64,000 nt of DNA, taken from positions 354,851 through 418,850 of the forward strand of contig CAVVPY010000008.1 of NCBI GenBank assembly GCA_963750295.1, in the 5' to 3' direction. Within the stretch, counting starts at the first letter, position 1, and every line of letters begins with the position of its first letter. Position numbers and translations under genes: made by a program. The notes below the pieces were generated by a model. The model was not told where the DNA came from, did not search any database, and was given only the letters and a program-made list of their open reading frames with translations. Positions 51,413 through 60,879 of this stretch are shown here, piece after piece. The stretch comes from CAVVPY01 sp963750295. Its GTDB lineage: Bacteria; Actinomycetota; Actinomycetes; Mycobacteriales; Jatrophihabitantaceae.

Positions 51413-52246
51413 TCAGGCAGGCGCGACCCGCGACACCAGGTGCAGCCGGCAGAACGCGAGCGCCTCGGCGAGGTCGGCCTCGCGCTCGGCGCGGTCCAGC
51501 GCTCGGCGGGTGTTGACCTCGACGACGACGTGACCGCTGAAGCCCCGCTGGGCGAGCGCCTCGAGCACCTCGGCACACGGTTGCGTGCCGCGGCCCGGGA
51601 CGAGGTGCTCGTCGCGGGCCACCCCGGTGCCGTCGGCCACGTGCAGGTGCCGGATGGCCGAGCCCATCTCGTCCAGCATCGCCATCGTGTCCGACTGCGA
51701 CACGGCCGCGTGTGAGAGGTCCAGCGTGTAGTCGCGGTAGAACGTCTCGTCGAACGCGACGTCCCAGGTGGGCTGGTAGGTCGACACCTCACGACCGCGC
51801 ACCCGCAGCGGGAACATGTTCTCCACGGCGAAGCGGACGTCGGTCTCACCGGCCATCCGGTCCAGGCCGCGCTGGAAGTTGCGGGCGTAGTCGCGCTGCC
51901 AGCGAAACGGCGGGTGCACGACGACGGTGTCCGCGCCGAGCAGTTCGGCGGCGAAGCTCGCCTTCTGCAGCTTCGTCCACGGGTCGGTCGACCACACCCG
52001 CTGCGTGATGATCAGGCACGGCGAGTGGATCGCCAGGATCGGCACCGCGTAGTGCTCGGACAATCGCTTCAGGGCGTACGGGTCCTGACTGATCGGGTCG
52101 GTCCAGACCATCACCTCGACCCCGTCGTAACCGAGCTTGGCCGCCAGCTCGAACGCGGCGGCCGTGCCCTCCGGGTACACCGAGGCGGTCGAGAGCCCGA
52201 CCTTCGCGGGCGTTCCGTGCAGCGCGCGCGGATTGTCCGGGCTCAT
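51413..52246 (-). CDS. Sugar phosphate isomerase/epimerase-like TIM-barrel protein
   Basis: A 277-aa AP-endonuclease-2-like TIM barrel. VGLSTASVYPEGTAAAFELA, LGYDGVEVMVWTDP near residue 40, AIHSPCLIIT, TVVVHPPFRWQR near residue 107, FAVENMFP near residue 140, the TLDLSHAAVS block near residue 175, and HLHVADGTG supply the His/Glu/Asp metal ligands expected. TACCCT at 52259-52254 stands seven bases before the ATG. The substrate is unknown. It lies between proline dehydrogenase and ppx. Confidence 0.87.
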   Translation of the reverse strand: MSPDNPRALHGTPAKVGLSTASVYPEGTAAAFELAAKLGYDGVEVMVWTDPISQDPYALKRLSEHYAVPILAIHSPCLIITQRVWSTDPWTKLQKASFAAELLGADTVVVHPPFRWQRDYARNFQRGLDRMAGETDVRFAVENMFPLRVRGREVSTYQPTWDVAFDETFYRDYTLDLSHAAVSQSDTMAMLDEMGSAIRHLHVADGTGVARDEHLVPGRGTQPCAEVLEALAQRGFSGHVVVEVNTRRALDRAEREADLAEALAFCRLHLVSRVAPA

Positions 52247-52274
52247 GCCGGGGAGGGTATCCCTGCTGGTCGGC

Positions 52275-53207
52275 TCACGGATGCGAGAGCCAGTCCAACC
52301 GGCGAAGGATCACACCTTCACGCAGGGCCCACGGGCACAGTTCGAGCTCGTCCACGTCGAGCGCGTCCATCGCGGCTGCGGCCACGACCGCCCCGGCCAG
52401 CACCTGGTGCGCGCGTCCGACGCTCACGCCGTCGAGCTCGGCGAGATCGGCAGCGCCGATGCGCGCGATGAACGAGGTGATCTGGGCCAGCCCGGTGCGG
52501 GTGAGGATCCGCGGCGTACGCGGGCCGGCCGAACTCGGTGCGGCGCCGGTCAGCCGGGCCAGCGTGCGGAACGTCTTGCTGGTGGCGACGACCCGGTCGG
52601 GGACGCCGGCCTCGAGCAGGTCGCGGATGGGACCGGCCAGCAGGCCGTCCACGTACTGGCGGAGCGCGACGACCTCGGCCTTGTCCGGCGGGTCACCGCC
52701 GAGCCGGTTGCGGGTCAGCCGGCCGGCGCCCAACGGCAGCGACACGGCAACGCTGGGATCCTCGTCCGCGCCGGCCGCGAGTTCGAGCGAGCCACCGCCG
52801 ATGTCGAGGCAGATCAGGTTGCCGGCGCTCCACCCGAACCAGCGGCGCACCGCGAGGAACGTCAGCCGGGCCTCGTCCTCGCCGGAGAGCACCTGCAGCT
52901 CGAGGCCGGTCTCGGCGGCGACCCGGTCGAGCACCTGCGAGCTGTTCGTCGCATCGCGCACCGCGGACGTCGCGAAGGCGAGCAGTTCGTCGCAGCCGAG
53001 GGACTTGGCCTGCTTTCGCGCGTCCGTGACGGCGCGAACGAGCGCGTCGGCGCCGCCGTCGCTGAGCCCGCCACGCTTGTCGATCAGCTCGCCCAGGCGC
53101 AACTCGCTCTTGTCCGAGTGCTGTGGCGTGGGTTCGGCGCCACGGTGCGCGTCCACGACGAGCAGGTGAACTGTGTTGGATCCGACGTCGAGCACGCCCA
53201 AGCGCAT
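52275..53207 (-). CDS. ppx: Ppx/GppA-family exopolyphosphatase
   Basis: A 310-aa short Ppx/GppA ASKHA phosphatase. LGVLDVGSNTVHLLVVDA at the N-terminus is the phosphate-1 loop, FATSAVRDATNS near residue 95, LSGEDEARLTFLAVRRWFG near residue 118 and CLDIGGGSLELAAG near residue 148 is the phosphate-2 loop. It breaks down polyphosphate or pppGpp. Its ATG is only 25 bp from the divergent gene's ATG. The regX3-senX3 pair, which often governs phosphate, lies one gene further on. Confidence 0.93.
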   Translation of the reverse strand: MRLGVLDVGSNTVHLLVVDAHRGAEPTPQHSDKSELRLGELIDKRGGLSDGGADALVRAVTDARKQAKSLGCDELLAFATSAVRDATNSSQVLDRVAAETGLELQVLSGEDEARLTFLAVRRWFGWSAGNLICLDIGGGSLELAAGADEDPSVAVSLPLGAGRLTRNRLGGDPPDKAEVVALRQYVDGLLAGPIRDLLEAGVPDRVVATSKTFRTLARLTGAAPSSAGPRTPRILTRTGLAQITSFIARIGAADLAELDGVSVGRAHQVLAGAVVAAAAMDALDVDELELCPWALREGVILRRLDWLSHP

Positions 53208-53213
53208 GGGCGG

Positions 53214-53226
53214 ACCCTATTACGAT
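53214..53226. promoter_or_regulatory. Compact divergent leaderless promoter pair (ppx / Cys-rich gene)
   Basis: Between the two ATGs are only 25 bp. On the minus strand TAGGGT (53219-53214) lies six bases before the ppx ATG; on the plus strand TACGAT (53221-53226) lies six bases before the ATG at 53233. The two -10 hexamers are one base apart, back to back. Confidence 0.6.
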
Positions 53227-53232
53227 CACGGT

Positions 53233-54027
53233 ATGGCGCGTCCGCTCGACGAGGTACCGCTCGACTTCCCGCGCGAGTGGATCGAGTTCGCCGACCCCGC
53301 CGACGCCGATCACTGGATCCGGGCGGACCTCACCTGGCTGTGTTCGCGGTGGACGTGCATCTTCGGCCGCGGGTGTCACGGCACGGTGCGCGGCCAGGCG
53401 AGCACCGGGTGCTGCAACCACGGCGCGTACCTGTCCGACAAGGACGACGAGAAGCGCGTTCGCGGGTTCGCCAAGCAACTCACGCGCGAGGACTGGCAGT
53501 ACTACGACGAGGGCCACAGCAACAGCGGCAAGCTGCGCTACAGCGAGGTGGCCGAGGACGACGACGAGAAGCGCGCCAAGACGCGCACTGTCGACGGGGC
53601 CTGCATCTTCGCCAACCGCGACGGTTTCGCCGGCGGGATCGGCTGCGCCCTGCACGGGCTGGCCCTGCGACTGGGCCGCAACCCGCTCGAGACGAAGCCC
53701 GAGGTGTGCTGGCAACTGCCGGTCCGGCGCGAGCAGGAGTGGGTCGACCGTCCGGACGGCACCCGGATCCTGCGGTCCACCGTCGCCGAGTTCGACCGTC
53801 GCGGCTGGGGCGAGGGCGGCCACGACCTGGACTGGTTCTGCTCGTCCTCACCCGAGGCGCACGTCGGCAGCGAGCCGATGTACGAGTCGTACGGGCCGGA
53901 ACTGACCGCGCTGGTCGGCGAAGCGGCGTATGCAGAACTGGCGCGCATCTGCGCGGACCGGCTCAAGCTCGGCCTCGTTGCCGTGCACCCGGCGACGGCC
54001 GCGGCGAATCAGATCTCGAACTTGTAG
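53233..54027 (+). CDS. Conserved Cys-rich hypothetical protein
   Basis: A 264-aa protein, family not named by me with certainty. The N-terminal third is rich in Cys: LCSRWTCIFGRGCHG then STGCCNHGAYL near residues 35-65, later DGACIFANR, IGCALHG and VCWQLPVRR near residues 120-160. The spacing resembles metal or Fe-S binding proteins of the YkgJ/DUF3109 kind. It has no signal peptide. Its last 19 bases overlap the end of regX3 on the other strand. It is found near ppx and regX3-senX3 in other actinomycetes as I recall. Confidence 0.75.
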   Translation: MARPLDEVPLDFPREWIEFADPADADHWIRADLTWLCSRWTCIFGRGCHGTVRGQASTGCCNHGAYLSDKDDEKRVRGFAKQLTREDWQYYDEGHSNSGKLRYSEVAEDDDEKRAKTRTVDGACIFANRDGFAGGIGCALHGLALRLGRNPLETKPEVCWQLPVRREQEWVDRPDGTRILRSTVAEFDRRGWGEGGHDLDWFCSSSPEAHVGSEPMYESYGPELTALVGEAAYAELARICADRLKLGLVAVHPATAAANQISNL

Positions 54028-54689
54028 CCCAGACCGCGGACGGTCACCAGGTGCTTCGGGTTGCCCGGATCGGGCTCGACCTTCGCCCTGAGCCGTTTGA
54101 CGTGGACGTCGAGGGTCTTGGTGTCGCCCACGTAGTCCGAACCCCACACCCGGTCGATGAGCTGACCTCGGGTGAGCACCCGTCCGGCGTTGCGCAGCAG
54201 CAGTTCGAGCAGGTCGAACTCCTTCAGCGGCAAGGCGACCTGGTTGCCGTCGACGGTCACCACGTGGCGCTCGACGTCCATGCGCACCGGGCCGGCCTCG
54301 ACGGTGCTGGTGATCAGCTCGTCCGGCTCACCACCGCGGCGGAGCACGGCGCGTATGCGAGCGATCAGCTCACGCGACGAGAACGGCTTGGTCACGTAGT
54401 CGTCGGCGCCCAGCTCGAGACCGACCACCTTGTCGACCTCGGTGTCACGCGCGGTGACCATGATGATCGGCACGTGGGAGCGTGCGCGCAGCTCGCGGCA
54501 GACCTCGGTGCCCGACAGGCCGGGCAGCATCAGATCCAGCAGCACCAGGTCCGCGCCGGAGCGGTCGAAGGCGAGCAACGCCTGCGGTCCGGTGTCGGCG
54601 ACCTCGACCTCGTAGCCCTCGCGACGCAGCATGTACGACAGCGCGTCCGAGAACGATTCCTCGTCCTCGACGACCAGAACTCTCGTCAT
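54009..54689 (-). CDS. regX3: OmpR-family response regulator RegX3
   Basis: A 226-aa regulator: VLVVEDEESFSDALSYMLRR at the start, LVLLDLMLPGLSGTEVCRELR with the phospho-Asp near residue 50, VTARDTEVDKVVGLELGADDYVTKPFSSREL with the conserved Lys, and the winged helix ending DVHVKRLRAKVE, LVTVRGLGYKFE. It matches RegX3/PhoP of actinomycetes, which controls phosphate starvation genes. ATG overlaps the senX3 stop as ATGA. It is convergent with and overlaps the Cys-rich gene by 19 bp. Confidence 0.93.
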   Translation of the reverse strand: MTRVLVVEDEESFSDALSYMLRREGYEVEVADTGPQALLAFDRSGADLVLLDLMLPGLSGTEVCRELRARSHVPIIMVTARDTEVDKVVGLELGADDYVTKPFSSRELIARIRAVLRRGGEPDELITSTVEAGPVRMDVERHVVTVDGNQVALPLKEFDLLELLLRNAGRVLTRGQLIDRVWGSDYVGDTKTLDVHVKRLRAKVEPDPGNPKHLVTVRGLGYKFEI

Positions 54690-55921
54690 CTCGTTCCCTT
54701 CGCACTGCTAGCGGCCGCGGGCGGCGCTGCGGGCTCCGACCCGGACGATGACTCATCGGCATGAACGCGCGGTAGCCGCACGGTGAACGTCGAACCCTGG
54801 CCCAATGTGCTCTGGACCGTGATGGTCCCGAGGTGGTTGGTGACGATGTTCTTCACGATCGCCAGCCCCAAGCCGGTGCCGCCGGTCGCGCGCGAACGGG
54901 CCGGATCGACTCGGTAGAACCGTTCGAAGATCCGGTCGACGTCGGCGTCGGAGATGCCCAGTCCCTGATCGCTCACGCTGATGTCGACGGTCGGCCGGGC
55001 CTGATGATCGGTCGACGCATGGGCGCGGACGACGACCCTGGTGCCGGCCGGGCTGTACGCGACGGCGTTGTCGACGAGGTTGGCGACGGCCGTCGCGAGC
55101 TGTGACTCGTTGCCCCGTACCGCGAGCAGGTCGTCCTCGCAGCTGACGTCGATGCGGATCTGCGCCGCCTCGGCCGCCAGGCGCGCACGGTCGGCCGCTT
55201 CGATGATCAGCGACGCGACCTCCACCTCGGCCGCGCCGGGCATCGGGTCGGCGCCCTGCACCCGCGAGAGTTCGGTCAGCTCCTGGACGAGGCGCGCGAG
55301 CCGGGTGCCCTCGTGCTGCATCCGCCGCGAGAACCGGGCCACCGCCTCAGGATCGTCGGCCGCGTCCTGCACCGCCTCGGCCAGCAGCGTGAGCGCACCG
55401 ACCGGTGTCTTCAACTCGTGCGAGACGTTGGCGACGAAGTCCCGGCGCACCGCCTCCAGCCGCCGGTGCTCGCTCATGTCGGCGAGCAGCAGCCCGACGG
55501 CACCGACGCGGTCCTGACCGACATCGAGCGGGACGGCGTTCACCGAGAGCGCGATCGGCTCGCGACCGAGCCGCCCGACCGGTAGGTCGATCATCCGCGT
55601 CAGGTGGCGGTTGGTGGCCCGCGCCCGGCCGGCGATCTCGGCCAGTGCCGGGAACGTCAGGCGGTCGACGTCGACGATGTTCATCGCTCGCGCCGCGGGG
55701 TTCAACAGCACGACGCGGTCCTCGTCGTCGAGCACGACGACACCGTGGTCGAGGGCCTCGACCACGAGGGCCGACAGTGGCTGGATCGAGCTGAACACCG
55801 GACGCGGACGGGGTGCGACGCTCGTGTTGGCCGTGGTGCGGGAGGATCGACGAATCAGCAGCGCGACCAGGACGAACAGCGCGACAGTTGCGACGCCGAG
55901 CAGGATCGCGAGGACGAGCAC
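54686..55921 (-). CDS. senX3: Sensor histidine kinase SenX3/PhoR
   Basis: A 411-aa kinase with one N-terminal TM (residues about 2-24) and an adjacent polar region, a PAS domain (residues 50-150, HGVVVLDDEDRVVLLNPAARAMN), HisKA with RRDFVANVSHELKTPVGALTLL near residue 165, and an HATPase with NLVDNAVAYSPAGTRV, DQGLGISDADVDRIFERFYRVD and GGTGLGLAIVKNIV. The layout is SenX3-like. GTG at 55921 starts MLVLAILLG. The phosphoglycerate mutase gene next door is also the mycobacterial arrangement. Confidence 0.93.
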   Translation of the reverse strand: MLVLAILLGVATVALFVLVALLIRRSSRTTANTSVAPRPRPVFSSIQPLSALVVEALDHGVVVLDDEDRVVLLNPAARAMNIVDVDRLTFPALAEIAGRARATNRHLTRMIDLPVGRLGREPIALSVNAVPLDVGQDRVGAVGLLLADMSEHRRLEAVRRDFVANVSHELKTPVGALTLLAEAVQDAADDPEAVARFSRRMQHEGTRLARLVQELTELSRVQGADPMPGAAEVEVASLIIEAADRARLAAEAAQIRIDVSCEDDLLAVRGNESQLATAVANLVDNAVAYSPAGTRVVVRAHASTDHQARPTVDISVSDQGLGISDADVDRIFERFYRVDPARSRATGGTGLGLAIVKNIVTNHLGTITVQSTLGQGSTFTVRLPRVHADESSSGSEPAAPPAAASSAKGTR

Positions 55922-55984
55922 GTGCTACGCCCGCGGCCCGACGCTCATCAGTGACTCATTCACGAGTCGATGGTACGGGCGCGG

Positions 55985-56728
55985 CTACTTCTTGCCCTGA
56001 TTGGCGACGGCCTCGATGGCGGCGGCCGCCGCACCGGGGTCGAGGTACTCGCCCGGCCGCGCTGGCAGCAGCGTCGTTTGGTCGAGGTCGTAACGCAGCG
56101 GGATGCCGGTGGGCACGTTCAGCGCGACCACGGCCTCGTCCGACAACCCGTCCAGGTGTTTGATCAGCGCGCGCAACGAGTTGCCGTGGGCGACGACGAG
56201 GACGACCCGCCCCAGCCGAAGATCCGGCACGATCGCGTCGTACCAGTACGGCAGCATCCGGTCGACGACGTCCTTGAGGCATTCGGTTCGCGGCACCGAT
56301 TCGAGCAGGTCGCCGTACCGGACGTCGTGCACCTGGCTGTGCTCGTCGTGGTCGCCGAGTGGGGGCGGTGGGGTGTCGTACGAGCGGCGCCAGAGCATGA
56401 ACTGCTCGTCGCCGAATTCGGCGCGCACGGCGGCCTTGTCCTTGCCCTGCAGCGCGCCGTAGTGACGTTCGTTGAGCCGCCACGACCGGCGCACGGGCAG
56501 CCAGTGCCGGTCGGCGACGTCCAAGGTGATGTTCGCGGTGCGGATCGCCCGGCGCAGCAACGAGGTGTGCACGACATCCGGCAGCAGCCCCGCCTCGGCG
56601 AGCAGGTCACCGCCGCGCCGCGCCTCGTCCTCGCCGGTGTCGGTGAGGTCGACGTCCACCCACCCGGTGAACAGGTTCTTGCGGTTCCAGTCGCTCTCGC
56701 CGTGACGGAGCAGGATCAGCGTCGGCAC
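55985..56728 (-). CDS. gpmA: 2,3-bisphosphoglycerate-dependent phosphoglycerate mutase
   Basis: A 247-aa dPGM of glycolysis. LILLRHGESDWNRKNLFTGWVDVDLT gives the catalytic His and Arg; SWRLNERHYGALQGKDKAAV is near residue 85, RRSYDTPPPPL near residue 113 and VVAHGNSLRALIKHLDGLSD, with the second His, near residue 182. It is the true mutase, unlike the histidine phosphatase at 30568. CACAAT lies six bases before the GTG start. The minisatellite begins 31 bp upstream. Confidence 0.96.
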   Translation of the reverse strand: MPTLILLRHGESDWNRKNLFTGWVDVDLTDTGEDEARRGGDLLAEAGLLPDVVHTSLLRRAIRTANITLDVADRHWLPVRRSWRLNERHYGALQGKDKAAVRAEFGDEQFMLWRRSYDTPPPPLGDHDEHSQVHDVRYGDLLESVPRTECLKDVVDRMLPYWYDAIVPDLRLGRVVLVVAHGNSLRALIKHLDGLSDEAVVALNVPTGIPLRYDLDQTTLLPARPGEYLDPGAAAAAIEAVANQGKK

Positions 56729-56759
56729 CGCGTCATTGTGTCAGGGGCGCGCTGATGCC

Positions 56760-57200
56760 TGACGTTTCCCCGCCAGTGGTCGCCTGCAAGCCACCGAACC
56801 GACCGAAGCCGGGGAAACCCGCCGCGGTCTCCCCGCCAGTGGTCGCCCGCAAGCCGCCGAACCGACCGAAGCCGGGGAAACCCGCCGCGGTCTCCCCGCC
56901 AGTGGTCGCCCGCGCGCCGCCGAACCGACCGAAGCCGGGGAAACCCGCCGCGGTCTCCCCGCCAGTGGTCGCCCGCGCGCCGCCGAACCGACCGAAGCCG
57001 GGGAAACCCGCCGCGGTCTCCCCGCCAGTGGTCGCCCGCAAGCCGCCGAACCGACCGAAGCCGGGGAAACCCGCCGCGGTCTCCCCGCTAGTGGTCGCCC
57101 GCAAGCCACCGAACCGACCGAAGCCGGGGAAACCCGCCGCGGTCTCCCCGCCAGTGGTCGCCCGCAAGCCGCCGAACCGACCGAAGCCGGGGAAACCGGC
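56760..57200. repeat. Minisatellite of seven 63-bp units between ybjN-like gene and gpmA
   Basis: Exactly seven 63-bp units (441 bp) fill the gap. Each contains CCGCCAGTGGTCGCC, CCGAACCGACCGAAG and CCGGGGAAACCCGCC. Variants fall in one place (AAGCCA, AAGCCG or GCGCCG) and run, from unit 1, A-B-C-C-B-A-B. A CGGGGA/TCCCCG inverted repeat recurs once per unit. Since 63 is a multiple of three, several frames stay open and give 21-residue periodic peptides on both strands; none has a ribosome binding site, so I read it as non-coding. It starts at the very base after the ybjN-like stop. Confidence 0.95.
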
Positions 57201-57698
57201 CTACGACCCGCGTTCGGCGAAGTCCTTGAACGCGGCGAGGTTGGCCAGCGACTCGTTGTTCTTCACCCGCCACGCCCACTCGCGACGGATGGACGAGCCG
57301 AAGCCCAGTTCGAGCAGCGTGTTGAACGTGCCGTCGGCGTATTCCAGGACGCTGCCGAGAATGCGGTCGAGTTCGTCCGCCGTCACCGCGGCGAGCGGCA
57401 GCCGGCCGACCAGGTACACGTCGCCGTTGCCGTCCACGGCCCACGAAACGCCGTACATGCGGGTGTTGCGCTGCAGCAGGAATTGGTAGACCTGCTCGCG
57501 GTTCTCGTCCGGGCAGCGCATCACGAAGGCCTGCACCTCGAGCGCGTGCGACCCGACCGTGAGCCAGCAGGCCGTCTTGAGCCGCTTCTCACCGGGCAGC
57601 GCGACGACGAACCGCTCGTCCGAGACGCGTTCGAACTCCAGCTCCATGCCAGGCAGCGCCGACTCGATCGCCGCGACGGCGGCGCTGGATTCGCTCAT
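57201..57698 (-). CDS. YbjN domain-containing protein
   Basis: A 165-aa small alpha/beta protein of the YbjN (type III secretion chaperone-like fold) family: MSESSAAVAAIESALPGMEL, FVVALPGEKRLKTACWLTVGSH, EVQAFVMRCPDENREQVYQFLLQRNTRMYGVSWAVDGNGDVYLVG in sequence and LGSVLEYADGTFNTLLELGF. No catalytic residues are known for the family. ATG at 57698 overlaps the mshA stop as ATGA, and mshA-ybjN-gpm is a recurrent actinomycete order. The stop is followed at once by the 63-bp repeats. Confidence 0.88.
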   Translation of the reverse strand: MSESSAAVAAIESALPGMELEFERVSDERFVVALPGEKRLKTACWLTVGSHALEVQAFVMRCPDENREQVYQFLLQRNTRMYGVSWAVDGNGDVYLVGRLPLAAVTADELDRILGSVLEYADGTFNTLLELGFGSSIRREWAWRVKNNESLANLAAFKDFAERGS

Positions 57699-58939
57699 CG
57701 CGCTGCCATGGCGGCCATGGCCTCGCCGTACACCGCGAGCAACTCGTCGGTCGTGCGGTGCCACGAGAACCGCTCGGCATGCTTGCGCGCCTGCGCGGCC
57801 AGGGCGGCCAACTCCCCCGGATGCGTCAGCAGGTCCAGCAGCACCTTCGCCCACAGCGTCGGGTCGTGCCCGTCGACCAGCATCCCGGTCCTGCCGTCAT
57901 CGACGGCCGTGGTCAGGCCGCCGACCGAGGCGGCCACCACCGGCGTGCCGCAAGCCTGCGACTCGAGCGCGACGAGACCGAACGACTCGTTGTAGCTGGG
58001 GACGACGGTGAGGTCCGCGGCCCGGTAGTAGTCGGCGACGCTCTCGCGCGAGGTCGGCGGGACGAAGCGCACGGTGTCGCCGAGGTCGAGCGTGCGGGCG
58101 AGGTGGTCGAGCCAGTCGGAGCCGTGCGCCGAGCCACTCGGGCCACCGACGACGACGACCTGCAGGTCCGGCAGGTCAGCGCGCAGTTCGGCCGCCGCAC
58201 GCAGCAGCACATCCGGTGCCTTCAGCGGCTGGATGCGCCCCACGAACAGCAGGGTCGGGACGTCCGGGCGCAGACCGAGCCGCCGGCGGGCCGCGCCACC
58301 CGAACCGGGCCGGAACGTGCCGAGGTCGACGCCGGGGGCGATCTGGCGCACGCGGGCCGGGTCGGCGTCGTAGAGGCGCACGAGCTCGTCCGCCTCCTCG
58401 GCCGTGGACGCGATCAGCCGGTCCGCCTCGGCCACGACCTGCTCCTCGCCGATCACCCGGGCCCACGGTTCGGGGGCGTCACCGTCCGCGAGCGCGGTGT
58501 TCTTCACCTTCGCCAGGGTGTGCGCGGAGTGCACCAACGGCACTCCCCACCGGTCACGGACCAGCCAGCCGACCTGGCCCGACAACCAGTAGTGCGAGTG
58601 CACCACGTCGTAGAAGCCCGGCTCCTGGTGCGCCTCGGCCCGCAGCACTCCGGCGGTGAAGGCGCACAGCTGGGCGGGCAGATCGTCCTTGGCCAGACCC
58701 TCGAACGGGCCCGCGCTGACGTGCCGGACGAGGACGCCGGGGAACAACTCGACGACCGGTTCCTGCTCGCTGGACGTCGCCCGGGTGAAGATCTCGACCC
58801 CGACGTCGCGCTGGGCCAGGCGCCGGGCCGTCTCGACGACGTAGACGTTCAATCCGCCGGCGTCACCGCCGCCGGGCGCGTCGAGCGGGGACGTGTGCAC
58901 GCTGAGCATCGCCACGCGGTTCGGTCCGCTGCTCGGCAC
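57695..58939 (-). CDS. mshA: D-inositol-3-phosphate glycosyltransferase (mycothiol synthesis)
   Basis: A 414-aa GT4 enzyme that adds GlcNAc to inositol-3-phosphate, the first step of mycothiol synthesis. VAMLSVHTSPLDAPGGGDAGGLNVYV is the family start; VVHSHYWLSGQVGW near residue 110, VHSAHTLAKVKN, LLFVGRIQPLKAPDVLL near residue 232 and VVPSYNESFGLVALESQACGTPVVAASVGGL near residue 308 are diagnostic. GTG 58939 has AAGGGAG six bases upstream. Mycothiol supports the placement in actinomycetes and the MDMPI-type gene at 31258. Confidence 0.95.
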   Translation of the reverse strand: MPSSGPNRVAMLSVHTSPLDAPGGGDAGGLNVYVVETARRLAQRDVGVEIFTRATSSEQEPVVELFPGVLVRHVSAGPFEGLAKDDLPAQLCAFTAGVLRAEAHQEPGFYDVVHSHYWLSGQVGWLVRDRWGVPLVHSAHTLAKVKNTALADGDAPEPWARVIGEEQVVAEADRLIASTAEEADELVRLYDADPARVRQIAPGVDLGTFRPGSGGAARRRLGLRPDVPTLLFVGRIQPLKAPDVLLRAAAELRADLPDLQVVVVGGPSGSAHGSDWLDHLARTLDLGDTVRFVPPTSRESVADYYRAADLTVVPSYNESFGLVALESQACGTPVVAASVGGLTTAVDDGRTGMLVDGHDPTLWAKVLLDLLTHPGELAALAAQARKHAERFSWHRTTDELLAVYGEAMAAMAAR

Positions 58940-59109
58940 AAGCAGCTCCCTTCACGTATCGGTCCGCGGCTCACTGTCCGCGGGTCGGAGTCCGCGGAGA
59001 CGGGTTGCTGACACGTCCAACACCCAAATCCCTCGAATCATGCCCGAGAACCACCCCTGACCATGCGGGCCCATCGCAACCAGTTGGCCCGACCGACCAG
59101 AATTGCCAC

Positions 59110-59852
59110 ATGCGTGGACGTGCGGTGGTGACCGGGGCCAGCAGCGGGATCGGGGCGGCAACCGTCCGGCGGCTGGCCAGCCGAGGGATTCGACGTGATC
59201 GCCGCGGCACGCCGCCGGGACCGTCTGGACGACCTGGCCGCCGCCGTCCCCGGCGTCCGCGCCGTGATCCTCGACGTCACCTCGGCCGACTCGGTCGCCT
59301 CACTCGCCGCCGAGCATCGACGACCTCGCCGTCCTGGTGAACAACGCCGGCGGGGCGATCGGCACCGAGCAGATCGCTGTCGCCGATCCGGCCGACTGGC
59401 AGCGCATGTTCGACACCAACGTCCTCGGGGTGCTGCGCGTGACCCAGGCGCTGCTGCCCGCGCTGTCCGCCGGGGACGGCGGGCACGTGGTGGTCACCGG
59501 ATCGATCGCCGGGCACCTGGTCTACGAGGGCGGCGGCGGGTACACGGCGGCCAAGCACGGCGCGAGCGCGCTGGTCGAGACGCTGCGCCTGGAACTGAAC
59601 GGGACGCCGGTCCGGGTCACCGAGGTCGCGCCGGGGATGGTGCAGACCGAGGAGTTCTCGCTGGTTCGCTACCGCGGTGATCGGGCGGCTGCCGATCGCG
59701 TGTACGCCGGGGTGGACCACCCGCTGACCGCCGACGACGTCGCCGACTGCATCGCGTTCGCCGTCACCCGTCCCGCGCATGTGAACATCGACCTGCTCGT
59801 CGTGAAGCCGCTGGCGCAGGCCGCACCGCACAAGGTCGCGCGCCGTACCTGA
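59110..59852 (+). pseudogene. Short-chain dehydrogenase broken by two frameshifts
   Basis: A classical SDR of about 246 aa read in three frames. Frame one gives MRGRAVVTGASSGIGAATVRRLAS; after about 59183 the next frame gives DVIAAARRRDRLDDLAAAV; after about 59312 a third gives LVNNAGGAIGTEQIAV, VTGSIAGHLVYEGGGGYTAAKHG with the catalytic Tyr-Lys, and PGMVQTEEFSLVRY. Both shifts are +1, as if a single base was inserted each time. All SDR motifs are otherwise intact, so sequence error is likely. CAGAAT lies six bases before the ATG. It is convergent with murB. Confidence 0.8.
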
Positions 59853-59858
59853 GGCGGG

Positions 59859-60855
<997 letters not shown>

Positions 60856-60862
60856 GGCGGCG

Positions 60863-60872
60863 ACGCTACCCT
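60863..60872. promoter_or_regulatory. Symmetric divergent promoter: two -10 boxes sharing a TA step
   Basis: ACGCTACCCT contains TACCCT on the plus strand (60867-60872) and TAGCGT on the minus strand (60868-60863); they share the TA at 60867-60868. Each ends exactly seven bases from its start codon (ATG 60880 and GTG 60855), so both transcripts would be leaderless. The whole intergenic space is 24 bp. Confidence 0.6.
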
Positions 60873-60879
60873 GCCCGGC

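Noticed and set aside
56733..57167. 21-residue periodic protein encoded by the 63-bp repeats (GFPGFGRFGG units)
   Set aside because: Open only because the period is a multiple of three; no ribosome binding site or sound start codon; the other strand gives an equally open frame.
56760..57200. CRISPR array
   Set aside because: Units are contiguous and near-identical with no unique spacers, and no cas gene is present.
59067..59094. CGGGCC...GGCCCG inverted repeat between mshA and the SDR as an operator or terminator
   Set aside because: GC-only 6-bp arms with a 14-nt gap are expected by chance here, and neither gene ends at this place.
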